Below are positions 1 to 9,051 of a stretch of 64,000 bases of DNA, one piece after another (positions within the stretch are counted from its first letter, which is position 1; each line of letters opens with the position of its first letter). The stretch is from Alphaproteobacteria bacterium. GTDB taxonomy: Bacteria > Pseudomonadota > Alphaproteobacteria > Micavibrionales > Micavibrionaceae. The translations under genes were made by a program, and so were the position numbers. The stretch spans positions 434,001 through 498,000 of the forward strand of contig JASMHE010000008.1 in assembly GCA_030750865.1 (NCBI GenBank). Direction: 5' to 3'. The notes under the pieces are model-generated. The model made no database searches, was not told the origin of the DNA, and saw nothing but the letters and a program-made list of their open reading frames with translations.

Positions 1-351
1 ATATGTTGTAATGCGGCCGTTAAAAGACTGCATAAATTTTTTCATCTTTTTCGGTACACTGAGATCGCCGATGCCCAATTCACGCAGCGCGCGATCCAGA
101 TCCTTGAACACAACATCAAAAATCTTTTGCGGCAATTTCCGAATCCACTTTTCATCACAATCCGTTTTCTCGGACACCGCGACCATAAACAAAGATGTGT
201 GCAGTGCAATCATCTCGAAACGGCCAGTGACATCGTCACTGACGGCATAATCAGTATAAAGCGCTTCGTGCCGTGCCTGATCCAGCAAGGCTTTATATTG
301 CGCGTCCGCCGCTTTGCGAAGTGAGGCTCTGTTCTTGAAAAAACTGAACAT
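1..351 (-). CDS. Ubiquinol-cytochrome c chaperone (CBP3 family), partial
   Basis: The minus strand is open from an ATG at 351 to the window edge, giving 117 residues of a protein whose C-terminus lies outside. The segment around residues 80-110, including ALRELGIGDLSVPKKMK, matches the conserved core of the ubiquinol-cytochrome c chaperone family (CBP3/UQCC1 type), which helps assemble the cytochrome bc1 complex. It is divergently transcribed from bamE 83 bases away, an arrangement common in alphaproteobacteria. Only the N-terminal part is visible, so an intact 3' end cannot be confirmed. The identity is based on recognising the family motif by eye. Confidence 0.85.
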   Translation of the reverse strand, partial: MFSFFKNRASLRKAADAQYKALLDQARHEALYTDYAVSDDVTGRFEMIALHTSLFMVAVSEKTDCDEKWIRKLPQKIFDVVFKDLDRALRELGIGDLSVPKKMKKFMQSFNGRITTY

Positions 352-434
352 GAATTGCTTTCTTTCCTAAAGGATGATTGATTTCTCATTCTACATACAA
401 TAAACATGATTCAAAGTAGAAACGGAATAATTTT

Positions 435-890
435 ATGCTTATGCAACGTAACAAATCACTTCTTCTTTACAGCGCGATGGTCGTGACACTCGGCATGAGT
501 GCCTGCACCCCGACGCATCACGTGCGTGGGAACTTCGTGAAAGAAGAAAAGATCGAGGCCGTTACAGTCGGTCAGGATTCACAATATGATGTTATTCAGA
601 AACTCGGCTCTCCGACAACGAAAGCCACATTCGATCCATTGATCTGGTATTATATTGGCCAAACAACGGAAAAACGCGGCATTCTGGATCACGAGATCAC
701 AGACGAGCAGATTGTGCGCGTTACCTTCGCCGAGAACGGCCTTGTCGAAAATGTCGAGATTGTTGATACAGAACGCCTTGACCTGCCCTATGAACGCGAA
801 AAAACGCACACATCCGGCAATGAAATGACTTTCATGAAGCAGTTCCTCGGCAATCTCGGCCGCTTCAATACAGAAAACATGCAGGAATAG
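435..890 (+). CDS. bamE: Outer membrane assembly lipoprotein BamE (SmpA/OmlA family)
   Basis: A 151-residue protein with a lipoprotein signal peptide ending in the lipobox GMSAC (lipidated Cys about residue 24, or 22 if the second ATG at 441 is used). The region about 40-105 has the SmpA/OmlA pattern: a 'VGQDSQYDVIQKLGSPT' segment followed by a WYYIG strand. BamE is a small accessory lipoprotein of the BAM complex that folds beta-barrels into the outer membrane. It is divergent from the respiratory chaperone gene and converges on hppA across a shared terminator. The C-terminal 40 residues look disordered. Confidence 0.88.
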   Translation: MLMQRNKSLLLYSAMVVTLGMSACTPTHHVRGNFVKEEKIEAVTVGQDSQYDVIQKLGSPTTKATFDPLIWYYIGQTTEKRGILDHEITDEQIVRVTFAENGLVENVEIVDTERLDLPYEREKTHTSGNEMTFMKQFLGNLGRFNTENMQE

Positions 891-1015
891 CGCTCCGCTC
901 CGTATGCACGGGCAGAATATGCGCTAACGGGAAAACGAAGACACGTCCCCGTCCTCCCCCGCTTCCGGCACGCGACGACCATCCTTTCCGACAAACACAA
1001 CACACCAGATACAAA

Positions 1016-1039
1016 AAAGCCCCGCAAATGCGGGGCTTT
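1016..1039. terminator. Bidirectional intrinsic terminator between bamE and hppA
   Basis: A perfect 10-bp stem (AAAGCCCCGC / GCGGGGCTTT) with an AAAT loop sits between the convergent ends of bamE (890) and hppA (1063). An A run precedes it and a T-rich stretch follows, so it can stop transcription from both sides. Confidence 0.9.
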
Positions 1040-1062
1040 CTTATTCTTATCAAGTGACTTGA

Positions 1063-3162
1063 TTAGCCAGCGACAAAGTTTGCCACAACAGCAACCAGCA
1101 AAATGGCCACGATGTTGACAATCTTGATCAGCGGGTTCACCGCAGGACCGGCTGTATCCTTATAGGGGTCGCCGACTGTATCGCCCGTTACGGCTGCTTT
1201 ATGGGATTCAGACCCTTTACCGCCGAAGTTGCCTTCTTCGATATATTTCTTGGCGTTATCCCATGCACCGCCACCGGATGTCATTGAAATCGCAACGAAG
1301 ATACCTGTTACGATTGTGCCCATCAGCATCGCACCAAGCGCTTGGAACGCCGCTACGACAGAGCCTGACACAACGGCAATCACACCAAACAGGATGACCG
1401 GCGCAAAGACAGGCAGAAGTGATGGAACGATCATCTCGCGGATGGCCGATTTCGTCAGCAGGTCAACAGCACGACTATAATCAGGCTTTCCTTTGCCTGT
1501 CATAATGCCCTTGATCTCCTTGAACTGACGACGCACCTCGATCACGACACTACCGGCCGCACGGCCAACAGCAGTCATAGACAGAGCACTGAACAGATAC
1601 GGCAACATACCGCCGATAAACAGGCCAATCACAACATACGGGTCCTGAAGCGGGAATGTAATTCCTTGCAACTCAGGCAGGTAATGCGCGATTTCTTCTG
1701 TGTAGGCCGCAAACAACACAAGTGCTGCAAGACCGGCAGAACCGATTGCATAGCCCTTTGTGACGGCTTTGGTTGTGTTACCAACCGCATCAAGCGCATC
1801 TGTCGTGTCACGTACTGATTTCTTCAGTTTTGCCATCTCAGCAATACCGCCTGCGTTATCTGTCACAGGACCATATGCATCAAGCGCAACCACCATACCT
1901 GCCAGAGACAGCATCGATGTCGCCGCAATCGCGATACCGAACAGGCCGGCTTGCGAGAATGCAATGAAGATACCGATACAGATAACGATCACCGGCAAGG
2001 CTGTCGCTTCCATTGAAATCGCCAGACCTTGAATGACGTTTGTACCGTGGCCTGTCTCGGAGGCTTTCGCAACCGAACGCACCGGACGATATTCCGTGCT
2101 TGTGTAATATTCTGTAATCCAGACGATCAGACCTGTTACACCAAGCCCTGTCAGGATACACCAGAAGATTTTTACACCCGTGATCGCGCCGCCATCAGCC
2201 ATCGGGATTTCTTTATAGAGTCCCATATTAGCAAGAAGAACGGCAATCATCAGTGCAGACAAAATCGCACTCCAGAAAAAGCCTCTGTAAAGCGCAGCCA
2301 TGATATTCTTTGATTCACCGCGCAGGCGAACAAAGAATGTACCGGCAATCGAACCGATAATGCACAATGCGCCAATCATCAGCGGCAACATCATCATGAA
2401 TTCCGCAACATCACCGGCAAAAACCGTATTTGCAATCAACATTGTCGCAACAACAGTCACGGCATATGTTTCGAACAAGTCAGCTGCCATACCGGCACAG
2501 TCACCGACGTTATCACCAACATTGTCGGCAATCACGGCAGGGTTACGCGGATCATCTTCCGGAATACCGGCTTCAACTTTACCAACCAGATCGGCCCCGA
2601 CATCAGCACCTTTTGTAAAGATACCACCGCCAAGACGCGCAAAGATGGAAATCAGTGATGCACCAAAACCAAGACCGACAAGCCCTTCAAGAATTGTTCT
2701 CTTGTCCAGACCGGCATATTCAAGACCGATATAATAAAGCGTCACGCCCAGCAAACCGAGACCGACAACAAGCATCCCTGTAATCGCACCTGATTTGAAC
2801 GAAACGTCCAGTGCTTTATGAATAGATTCTGATGCGGCATGTGCGGTTCTGACATTGGCACGAACAGACACGTTCATACCAATATAACCGGCAACACCGG
2901 ACAAAAACGCACCAATCACGAACCCGCCGGCAACGTGCCATCCGAGAAGCATGAACAGTAAAACTGCAACAACAACACCCACAACGGCAATTGTTGAATA
3001 TTGGCGGTTCAGATAAGCAGATGCACCTTCCTGAATGGCTTGTGCAATCTCTTGCATTTTCTTTGTACCCGTTTCACAGGACAAAACCTGTCTTGCGGCG
3101 TACTGGCCATATATGAGTGCAAGGAATCCTGCACATACGACCATGAAGTATATCTCAATCAT
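1063..3162 (-). CDS. hppA: K+-insensitive proton-pumping membrane pyrophosphatase
   Basis: A 699-residue polytopic membrane protein that couples pyrophosphate hydrolysis to H+ export. The frame is open further upstream, but the ATG at 3162 is preceded by AGGGGA at normal spacing and begins with the first membrane helix, so I use it. Pyrophosphate/Mg2+ motifs are present: [32 protein letters not shown] and [18 protein letters not shown]. In the diagnostic motif GNTTKA the Lys is at residue 465; family knowledge assigns Lys here to the K+-independent class and Ala to the K+-dependent class. It is apparently monocistronic, with terminators on both flanks. Confidence 0.95.
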   Translation of the reverse strand: MIEIYFMVVCAGFLALIYGQYAARQVLSCETGTKKMQEIAQAIQEGASAYLNRQYSTIAVVGVVVAVLLFMLLGWHVAGGFVIGAFLSGVAGYIGMNVSVRANVRTAHAASESIHKALDVSFKSGAITGMLVVGLGLLGVTLYYIGLEYAGLDKRTILEGLVGLGFGASLISIFARLGGGIFTKGADVGADLVGKVEAGIPEDDPRNPAVIADNVGDNVGDCAGMAADLFETYAVTVVATMLIANTVFAGDVAEFMMMLPLMIGALCIIGSIAGTFFVRLRGESKNIMAALYRGFFWSAILSALMIAVLLANMGLYKEIPMADGGAITGVKIFWCILTGLGVTGLIVWITEYYTSTEYRPVRSVAKASETGHGTNVIQGLAISMEATALPVIVICIGIFIAFSQAGLFGIAIAATSMLSLAGMVVALDAYGPVTDNAGGIAEMAKLKKSVRDTTDALDAVGNTTKAVTKGYAIGSAGLAALVLFAAYTEEIAHYLPELQGITFPLQDPYVVIGLFIGGMLPYLFSALSMTAVGRAAGSVVIEVRRQFKEIKGIMTGKGKPDYSRAVDLLTKSAIREMIVPSLLPVFAPVILFGVIAVVSGSVVAAFQALGAMLMGTIVTGIFVAISMTSGGGAWDNAKKYIEEGNFGGKGSESHKAAVTGDTVGDPYKDTAGPAVNPLIKIVNIVAILLVAVVANFVAG

Positions 3163-3360
3163 TTTTATATTTCCCCTTTCATTGGTAGGGAGAAGACTCC
3201 CCCTGTTAAGCGTATTTTTTGGAATCGATTTTAATATTTTTAGATGATTGAAAATGCAGAATAATTCTCTGCAAGGCAAGAGTAGGTTTGATTTTTCCAC
3301 GGATTTTACCGTTTTAAGTGTGCTTTTTACGCAACGAAAAACACATCCATATGAAACAAA

Positions 3361-3384
3361 AATGACCCGTCATGACGGGCCATT
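3361..3384 (-). terminator. Intrinsic terminator of the FliL-like gene
   Basis: An inverted repeat with core CCCGTC-AT-GACGGG, extended by four outer pairs across one mismatch. On the minus strand it is followed by a T-rich tract, 26 bases past the stop of the 3410-3910 gene. Confidence 0.75.
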
Positions 3385-3409
3385 TATACATAATTTGCAT
3401 CGACTTAAT

Positions 3410-3910
3410 TTATAAAGGACGTTGTTCTATGACTTGAATAAGAATGTCTAAGTATTTGTCTTCGCCGAGAATTTTATCCGTCACATTGCGTAGTCTCTTT
3501 TTCAAGAAACTGACATGAATGACCCCGCCGTTAAGTGCCGCATGCTTATTCAAAATACCGTACATATCCTGAATATATGCATCCGTCAGACGCGGTGCAT
3601 TACTTTTCACAACTTCACGACTACGTTCGCTATCAACTTCAACCATCACGACCATACTGACCGTTTGCGAAACACCACGCCGGTTTACGACAGGCAAGAT
3701 TAACGGATCAAGTTTGTAATATACATTCTTTGCCGTCGCGCCATGCCCGTCACCATGTGCATCTTCCTTCGCCTTCTTTTCCTCGTGCACAGCGTCTTTC
3801 GCCGTATCGCCTGTTGATGCAACCGCCGATTTTTCAAAATAGAAATACGCACCGGCACCGCCCGCACAGAACGATAGCAGTACGACAATGATCACGATTG
3901 GAAATTTCAT
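3410..3910 (-). CDS. FliL-like single-span membrane protein
   Basis: A 166-residue protein with one N-terminal membrane helix (about residues 5-24, rich in V, I and L), a charged low-complexity linker (about 35-58) and a periplasmic domain beginning YYKLDPLILPVV. The domain layout, the 'VSMVVMVEVDS' strand and the C-terminal 'YLDILIQVIEQ' strand resemble FliL, which sits around the flagellar stator and modulates motor torque. No fli or flg genes are adjacent; motAB lies 10 kb away. The gene has its own terminator and looks monocistronic. Assignment to FliL is moderate; another SPFH-like stator-associated protein is possible. Confidence 0.6.
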   Translation of the reverse strand: MKFPIVIIVVLLSFCAGGAGAYFYFEKSAVASTGDTAKDAVHEEKKAKEDAHGDGHGATAKNVYYKLDPLILPVVNRRGVSQTVSMVVMVEVDSERSREVVKSNAPRLTDAYIQDMYGILNKHAALNGGVIHVSFLKKRLRNVTDKILGEDKYLDILIQVIEQRPL

Positions 3911-4013
3911 GAACTTAAAGAATCCTCACTACACTACGCTTTTGTAAACCTCACCCATGTATTTTAATGCGGCAAACCTTAATATTTCGTTATTTCAGAA
4001 AATCATAATATAC

Positions 4014-4034
4014 GCTATCGAGAAAATCGATAGC
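4014..4034. repeat. Perfect 8-bp stem-loop downstream of panB
   Basis: GCTATCGA-GAAAA-TCGATAGC lies 63 bases past the panB stop, between panB and the FliL-like gene. No T tract follows on either strand, so it is not a classical intrinsic terminator. It could be an mRNA 3'-end stabiliser or a protein site. Confidence 0.5.
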
Positions 4035-4096
4035 TCACAAAATAAGATATTCTTGTTTACTTTCAAATCATTAGAAGCAATCCGCTAGAAAGTACG

Positions 4097-4870
4097 CTAT
4101 TTTTGTGGAAAATCGCCTTGTTTCACATCCTGCGCATACGCACCGACAGAATTGCGGACCGTTTCTGCCAGATCGGCATATTGCTTTACAAACGACGGCA
4201 CATACCCGCCCGTAATCCCCAGCAAATCTTCTGTCACCAAGACCTGCCCATCACAATGCTGTGATGCGCCAATCCCGATCGTAGGGCATTGAACAGATTC
4301 TGTGACAACGCGCGCCGTGTCTGCCGTAACACATTCCAGCACAAGTGAAAACGCGCCAGCTTCATCAATGGCCGCAGCATCTGCAATGATACGGGCCTTT
4401 TCAGCATCATCCTTGCCGATTGTACGATATCCGCCATGCGCATGCACTGATTGCGGCTTCAAACCGACATGCCCCATAACGGGGATACCGCGCTCTGTTA
4501 AAAACGCCACCGTTTCCGCCATTTCAGTGCCACCTTCCATTTTCACGCCGCTCGCACCCGTTTCCGCCATAATGCGTGCCGCGTTCCGGAACGCAAGCTC
4601 CGGCCTTTCCTGATAAGACCCGAAAGGCATATCGACAATCACAAGCGCGTCTTTTGACACCGCACCGGCGACTGCTTTGCCGTGCCATATCATCATATCC
4701 AGCGGTACAGACAATGTCGAAGACATGCCATACTGCACCATACCAAGACTATCCCCGACCAGAATCAAATCAACATGCGGCTCAATAAGGGCTGCCATAT
4801 AACCGCTATAGGCTGTCAGGCAAACAAGTGGCGTGCGCCCTTTTTGCTTCTGAAATGACCGGATATTCAT
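4097..4870 (-). CDS. panB: 3-methyl-2-oxobutanoate hydroxymethyltransferase
   Basis: A 257-residue TIM-barrel enzyme (E. coli PanB is 264) that transfers a hydroxymethyl group from methylenetetrahydrofolate to 2-oxoisovalerate, the first committed step to pantothenate and CoA. Recognisable motifs are LTAYSGYMAAL, the metal-binding LVGDSLGMVQYG, DMPFGSYQ and PVMGHVGLKPQS. Its ATG overlaps the nusB stop in an ATGA arrangement, so the two genes are translationally coupled. PanC, the usual partner, is not in the window. Confidence 0.95.
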   Translation of the reverse strand: MNIRSFQKQKGRTPLVCLTAYSGYMAALIEPHVDLILVGDSLGMVQYGMSSTLSVPLDMMIWHGKAVAGAVSKDALVIVDMPFGSYQERPELAFRNAARIMAETGASGVKMEGGTEMAETVAFLTERGIPVMGHVGLKPQSVHAHGGYRTIGKDDAEKARIIADAAAIDEAGAFSLVLECVTADTARVVTESVQCPTIGIGASQHCDGQVLVTEDLLGITGGYVPSFVKQYADLAETVRNSVGAYAQDVKQGDFPQK

Positions 4871-5349
4871 TCCGCCCTCTCATCCTTCACAGACTTGTAA
4901 ACCTTGTCCAGAACGCCATTAACAAGTTTCGCTTCACCTGCGTCATAAAACGCATGCGTAACATTCAAATAATCTGAAATAATAATAGGCGCATCAACAT
5001 CCGTATTATAAAGAATCTCATAGACGCCACACATCAAGATGGCCTTGAGCAACTTTTCTTTCGCGAGTTTGTCTGATGAAAACACGTTGCCGATCACTGT
5101 ATTGATGTGTGTCCGGTGCGTTTCAACACCCCGCGCAATTTTCGAAACGCTTTCCTGATCCGGCGTCACCAAGTCTTCACCATCCACAGACTGCACAATA
5201 TCGCTCGCCAGATGATCGCGAATAATGTCGGTCAAATCGCGCCCGTCCATATCCAGCATCGCCTGATAGATAACCTGCACCGCAGAAAGGCGCGCAGACG
5301 ACAAGCGGGCTTTACGGGACCCTTTTTTTGATGATGATGAAACAGTCAT
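4867..5349 (-). CDS. nusB: Transcription antitermination factor NusB
   Basis: A 160-residue all-helical protein. The N-terminus is basic and Ser/Lys-rich, followed by SSARLSAVQVIYQAMLD and, near the end, the NusB signature 'IISDYLNVTHAFYDAGEAKLVNGVLDKV'-like segment. NusB with NusE (S10) binds boxA RNA in rRNA antitermination. The start ATG follows GAGGG by about 9 bases. It is the first gene of a two-gene unit with panB. In many alphaproteobacteria nusB closes a riboflavin operon after nrdR; here no rib genes are present. Confidence 0.92.
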   Translation of the reverse strand: MTVSSSSKKGSRKARLSSARLSAVQVIYQAMLDMDGRDLTDIIRDHLASDIVQSVDGEDLVTPDQESVSKIARGVETHRTHINTVIGNVFSSDKLAKEKLLKAILMCGVYEILYNTDVDAPIIISDYLNVTHAFYDAGEAKLVNGVLDKVYKSVKDERAE

Positions 5350-6210
5350 AACAATAATGCCCTCATTCCTTGCTAAACTTGGCGTAATCCGTTCGAGCTT
5401 TGTTTACATCATTTGCAGACACTTGTCACAGAATAATTTTAAAGACGCAGAAGGCTGTCATAATAAGCACAAAGACATCCGGTAAAAGGTCAAAAAGTGC
5501 ATTATCATTTCATCATTTTCAGGTTTGCGTCCCTCTGCGGACGTCCCACCATCTCACAAACACATCACAAAGCTGTGCCCTCTCAGGAAGAAATGAGACA
5601 GAAATATTGAACAAAGATATCCACAGACGGGTCACAGCACCGTGACGGAACATGACATGCTGAAATCAGCAAAAAAGCAGCGATATCACGGCAAAAGACA
5701 CGTAAACCGATAGCAAAAAGATCCACGACACGCATTCTGTAGCCATGACCGCAAAAAAGCACCCTATTCAAAACAATAGGTTATGACATTTACCCACAAG
5801 TGGCGCACCTGCCCCAGACAGATTCATAGCATTTCACCGCAAGAACCGTTATTCAGCCACGTCACAGAAACAACCATCTAAAAACAACGACCCCTATAAG
5901 ATAACGCCTATGAAGCCCATATAATAAGGTTTTGACTGAATAATGAACCAATTTAATACATCAATAAAACACCACAAAAACGCAAGACACGACACCTAAA
6001 TGGACACGTCATTTCGTCGCAAGGAACGACAGCAAAATCCTACTGAACGCTTCATGCAACAGAGAAGACACACAAAATTATTTTATGTATTTACTTTCAA
6101 TAAGTTAGGGAATATCACCGCGACGAGTCTTCGATTGAACAACACGGTATTTATGGTGAAAAAAGCGGTAAAACGAGACCGTTTACAGCAACGGAAACGG
6201 CCCTCAAATA
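5350..6210. other. Gene-free interval between nusB and nrdR
   Basis: About 860 bases without a convincing gene. Several short frames exist (for example 5400-5645 and 6000-6263 on plus, 5583-5771 on minus), but none has a ribosome binding site, family resemblance or the codon use of the neighbours. The plus strand is rich in A and C: in 5761-5880 I count A 41, C 37, G 17, T 25. Two near-matches to a DnaA box occur (ATATCCACA near 5614, TTACCCACA near 5790). A TTGACT hexamer lies at 5933 without a good -10. The upstream signals of nusB must lie at its left end. Confidence 0.6.
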
Positions 6211-6235
6211 AAAAAGGAAGACCTCAGTCTTCCTT
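6211..6235 (-). terminator. Intrinsic terminator overlapping the nrdR stop codon
   Basis: A 9-bp perfect stem (AAGGAAGAC / GTCTTCCTT) whose 4-base loop contains most of the nrdR TGA stop. Read on the minus strand it runs into TTTTTATTT. The hairpin therefore includes the last codons of nrdR, leaving essentially no 3' untranslated region. Confidence 0.88.
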
Positions 6236-6712
6236 CTCTTTTTTGTCTTTTTGCGCGAGATGAATATCCTGTAATTCTTCTAGGAAGAAATTGAAATCCT
6301 CGGGCTTTCTGAAGTCCTTATACACCGATGCGTATCGGATATACCCTATCGCATCAAGACGGGCCAACGCCTTCATAACGAGTGACCCAATCAAATCGGT
6401 ATTAATCTCTGCATCGCCCGCTGACTCTAGCTGACGCACGATTGAGTTTGCGACTTTCTCGATCTCTTCGAGTTCCACAGGACGTTTCCTGAGTGCAATT
6501 TGCATCGACTTAATCAGCTTATCCCGATCAAATGGTTGGCGACGATTGCCCGCTTTGAATACGGTCATTTCACGCAGCTGGATACGTTCGAATGTGGTGA
6601 ATCTTCCACCACATTCCGGACAAATCCGACGCCGTCTGATCGCCGAATTATCTTCAGCGGGACGCGAGTCTTTGACCTGAGTTTCCTGACTATCGCAAAA
6701 CGGGCAACGCAT
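6224..6712 (-). CDS. nrdR: Transcriptional repressor NrdR
   Basis: A 162-residue protein with the N-terminal zinc ribbon (MRCPFC at Cys3/Cys6 and CPECGG at Cys31/Cys34) and a C-terminal ATP-cone domain (about residues 48-140). NrdR senses ATP/dATP and represses ribonucleotide reductase genes. It is encoded 3 bases downstream of glyA on the same strand, so it shares that transcript. The C-terminus ends in a charged KKEKED tail over a terminator. Confidence 0.96.
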   Translation of the reverse strand: MRCPFCDSQETQVKDSRPAEDNSAIRRRRICPECGGRFTTFERIQLREMTVFKAGNRRQPFDRDKLIKSMQIALRKRPVELEEIEKVANSIVRQLESAGDAEINTDLIGSLVMKALARLDAIGYIRYASVYKDFRKPEDFNFFLEELQDIHLAQKDKKEKED

Positions 6713-6715
6713 AAA

Positions 6716-8032
6716 TTAGTACTTCGCCTCTCTGAATGCAGGGAAACGCTTACAAAGGTCTTTGACCTCTTGCAGAACCTCTTGCTCCACATCTGCGTTT
6801 CCATCCGGTCCATTGGCCTTCAGGCCGTCAAGAACCTTCACAATAAGCTGCCCGACCAGACGGAACTCGTCTTCGCCGAAACCGCGCGTTGTGCCGACCG
6901 GTGACCCGACACGCACCCCACTGGTAACCATCGGTTTTTCCGGATCATATGGCACGGCATTCTTGTTGCAGGTCAGCCCGGCATTTTCCATTGCGACTTC
7001 AGCAATATTGCCTGTCAGCCCCTTCGGACGCAGGTCAATCAGAACGATATGACTGTCTGTGCCACCGGAGACGATATCAAGACCGCCTTTTTTGACTTCC
7101 TCAGCCAGAACCCTCGCATTATCGATGATCTTCTGCGCATAATCCTTGAATTCAGGCTTCAATGCCTGCCCAAAGGCCACAGCCTTTGCCGCAACAGCAT
7201 GAGACAACGGCTTACCCTGAAAACCAGGGAAGACGGCACTGTTGATCTTTTTACCGATTGCAGGGTCATTTGACATGATCATACCGCCACTTGGACCGCG
7301 AAGCGTCTTGTGCGTTGTGGTTGTCACAACATGAGCATGCGGCAATGGTGACGGATAAGCACCACCGGCAACCAAACCGGCATAGTGCGCAATATCTGTC
7401 ATCAAATAGGCGCCGACCTCATCCGCGATCTTGCGGAAACGGGCCCAATCGATCACACGCGGATAAGCAGACGCACCGGCAATAATCATTTTCGGCTTGT
7501 GTTCACGTGCAAGTGCTTCTACTTCTTCGTAGTCAATCAGGGCATCATCTTCACGCACACCATACTGGATCGCGTTAAACCACTTCCCTGACATGCTTGG
7601 CGCAGCGCCATGTGTCAAATGTCCGCCACAGGCCAGCGACATACCCAGAATTGTATCGCCCGGCTGTAAAAGCGCCAGAAACACAGATTCGTTAGCCGAT
7701 GCACCGGAATGCGGCTGCACGTTTACGAATTCACAATCAAATAGTTCTTTCGCACGGTCAATCGCAAGCTGTTCGGACTGGTCCGCATTCACGCAACCAC
7801 CGTAATAACGGCGGCCGGGATAGCCTTCTGCGTACTTATCTGTGAAAACAGAGCCCAATGCATCAAGTACAGCTTGAGAAGTCATGTTTTCAGAAGCGAT
7901 TAACTCAATATGTTCATCCTGTCTTTTAGCTTCATTCACGATGGTTTCAAAAACCTCGGGATCAACTTTATCGATCCGTTCATTATAAAAACGGTACGTA
8001 TCGATGTTATCTATTTTCTTTGCATTATCCAT
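6716..8032 (-). CDS. glyA: Serine hydroxymethyltransferase
   Basis: A 438-residue PLP enzyme interconverting serine and glycine while charging tetrahydrofolate with a one-carbon unit. The pyridoxal-lysine motif [16 protein letters not shown] is intact, as are the N-terminal LIASENM and [13 protein letters not shown] segments. The start is well defined: AAGGAG lies 7 bases before the ATG at 8032. It is followed by nrdR at 3 bases and preceded by rpiA at 24 bases, so 8983 to 6224 probably forms one operon for one-carbon, pentose and nucleotide supply. Confidence 0.97.
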   Translation of the reverse strand: MDNAKKIDNIDTYRFYNERIDKVDPEVFETIVNEAKRQDEHIELIASENMTSQAVLDALGSVFTDKYAEGYPGRRYYGGCVNADQSEQLAIDRAKELFDCEFVNVQPHSGASANESVFLALLQPGDTILGMSLACGGHLTHGAAPSMSGKWFNAIQYGVREDDALIDYEEVEALAREHKPKMIIAGASAYPRVIDWARFRKIADEVGAYLMTDIAHYAGLVAGGAYPSPLPHAHVVTTTTHKTLRGPSGGMIMSNDPAIGKKINSAVFPGFQGKPLSHAVAAKAVAFGQALKPEFKDYAQKIIDNARVLAEEVKKGGLDIVSGGTDSHIVLIDLRPKGLTGNIAEVAMENAGLTCNKNAVPYDPEKPMVTSGVRVGSPVGTTRGFGEDEFRLVGQLIVKVLDGLKANGPDGNADVEQEVLQEVKDLCKRFPAFREAKY

Positions 8033-8056
8033 GACTTAGCGCTCCTTTTTCATTTT

Positions 8057-8755
8057 TTAGTCCGCAATAATTTCTGGTTTAAAGCCCCAGAAAAGGCCTG
8101 TTTCAATCACACCCGTAATCGCCTTCAAATCACGCTCTGTCGTGTCTGTAATGGCGTTAAAATTCACATCTAGAATAAGATGGCCGGACTCTGTAATAAC
8201 CGGGCCGTCTTTTCCACCGGCCGGACGCAATGCACTGCCGGATATATCCATTTTTTCGATTTGTGTCTGCACATAGTGAAGCGCACGCTGGTCAACTTCG
8301 ACCGGCACAGCGAACTTAGCCCCCAGTTTTTCAACAAATTTCGATGAATCGACCAGAATATAGGCTTTATCGCTGCTGGCCATCACAAGCTTCTCGCGGT
8401 ACATCGCACCGCCACGGCCCTTGATAAGGTTGCCCTGCCCGTCCACTTCATCGGCACCATCATAGCACCAGTCCGGCTTGTCTTCCATGAGGGTTGTCGC
8501 TTCGACCCCCAGCACGGCGGCTGTCATTTCCATTTCACGCGATGTCGGTATGACCTTACATTGCAACCCGTCTTCTTTGACGCGGCGGCCGAGTTCCTGC
8601 AGCGTTAAAAAAGATGTAGAGCCGGAACCGGCACCGATCACATCCCCATCCTGAGCAAATGATGCGACCTTACGGGCGACAACCATCTTTTCCTCGAGAT
8701 TGGATATCTCGGAACTCCAGTTCAGTCCACTTGATAAATCATTCTTCCACTTCAT
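8057..8755 (-). CDS. rpiA: Ribose-5-phosphate isomerase A
   Basis: A 232-residue sugar isomerase interconverting ribose-5-P and ribulose-5-P. The phosphate loop VIGAGSGST, the catalytic region WCYDGADEVD and KGRGGAMYREKL match RpiA. An upstream in-frame TTG (8773) is possible, but the ATG at 8755 gives an N-terminus that aligns with E. coli RpiA; an ATG at 8686 with a better ribosome site would trim the first helix. It lies between a small conserved gene and glyA, an unusual insertion in the glyA-nrdR neighbourhood. Confidence 0.92.
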   Translation of the reverse strand: MKWKNDLSSGLNWSSEISNLEEKMVVARKVASFAQDGDVIGAGSGSTSFLTLQELGRRVKEDGLQCKVIPTSREMEMTAAVLGVEATTLMEDKPDWCYDGADEVDGQGNLIKGRGGAMYREKLVMASSDKAYILVDSSKFVEKLGAKFAVPVEVDQRALHYVQTQIEKMDISGSALRPAGGKDGPVITESGHLILDVNFNAITDTTERDLKAITGVIETGLFWGFKPEIIAD

Positions 8756-8782
8756 GGGAATGGTTTTTACCAAATTACAGGA

Positions 8783-8983
8783 CTAAATCAATCCTTTCTT
8801 TTTAAGAACATATTCCAGACGCCGTATTGCGTTGCGCCGCAGAGTTGTTTCGGGGGTCGATCTCGGACCTTGCGTTGTGACCTCCGTAAGCGTTTTCGCG
8901 TCCATCGCTTTAACCTGCACATAATTCCCGATCGGAATCATCTCGATAATAACTTCTCTGCCTGATAAATAATTTTGTGACAT
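8783..8983 (-). CDS. Small conserved alphaproteobacterial protein (DUF6898-like)
   Basis: A 66-residue protein: a [21 protein letters not shown] strand region, then a helix ending [13 protein letters not shown]. This pattern, a short beta segment with 'IGN.VKV.A.D' followed by a terminal RLEYVL helix, recalls the DUF6898 family found next to metabolic genes in alphaproteobacteria; its function is unknown. It heads the minus-strand unit with rpiA and glyA and is divergent from gcdH. Family assignment is from memory and should be checked against a profile. Confidence 0.65.
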   Translation of the reverse strand: MSQNYLSGREVIIEMIPIGNYVQVKAMDAKTLTEVTTQGPRSTPETTLRRNAIRRLEYVLKKKGLI

Positions 8984-9051
8984 TGTCTGCGCCCTTTAAT
9001 CAGCTTATATTATATAGAGAACTCGTAACAAAAGTGAAACAGGAAAAATTG

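Noticed and set aside
3163-3300. A 46-residue N-terminal extension of HppA.
   Set aside because: The internal ATG at 3162 has an AGGGGA site and matches the family start; the extension is not conserved-looking.
5600-5800. A replication origin based on two near DnaA boxes.
   Set aside because: Two single-mismatch sites in 860 bases are weak evidence, and no usual origin neighbours (dnaA, hemE, parAB, gidA) are present; kept only as a possibility in the findings.
6000-6263. A possible 87-residue plus-strand gene in the gene-free interval, behind a TTGACT hexamer.
   Set aside because: No -10 at proper spacing, no ribosome site, codon use unlike neighbours, and the end runs into nrdR and its terminator.
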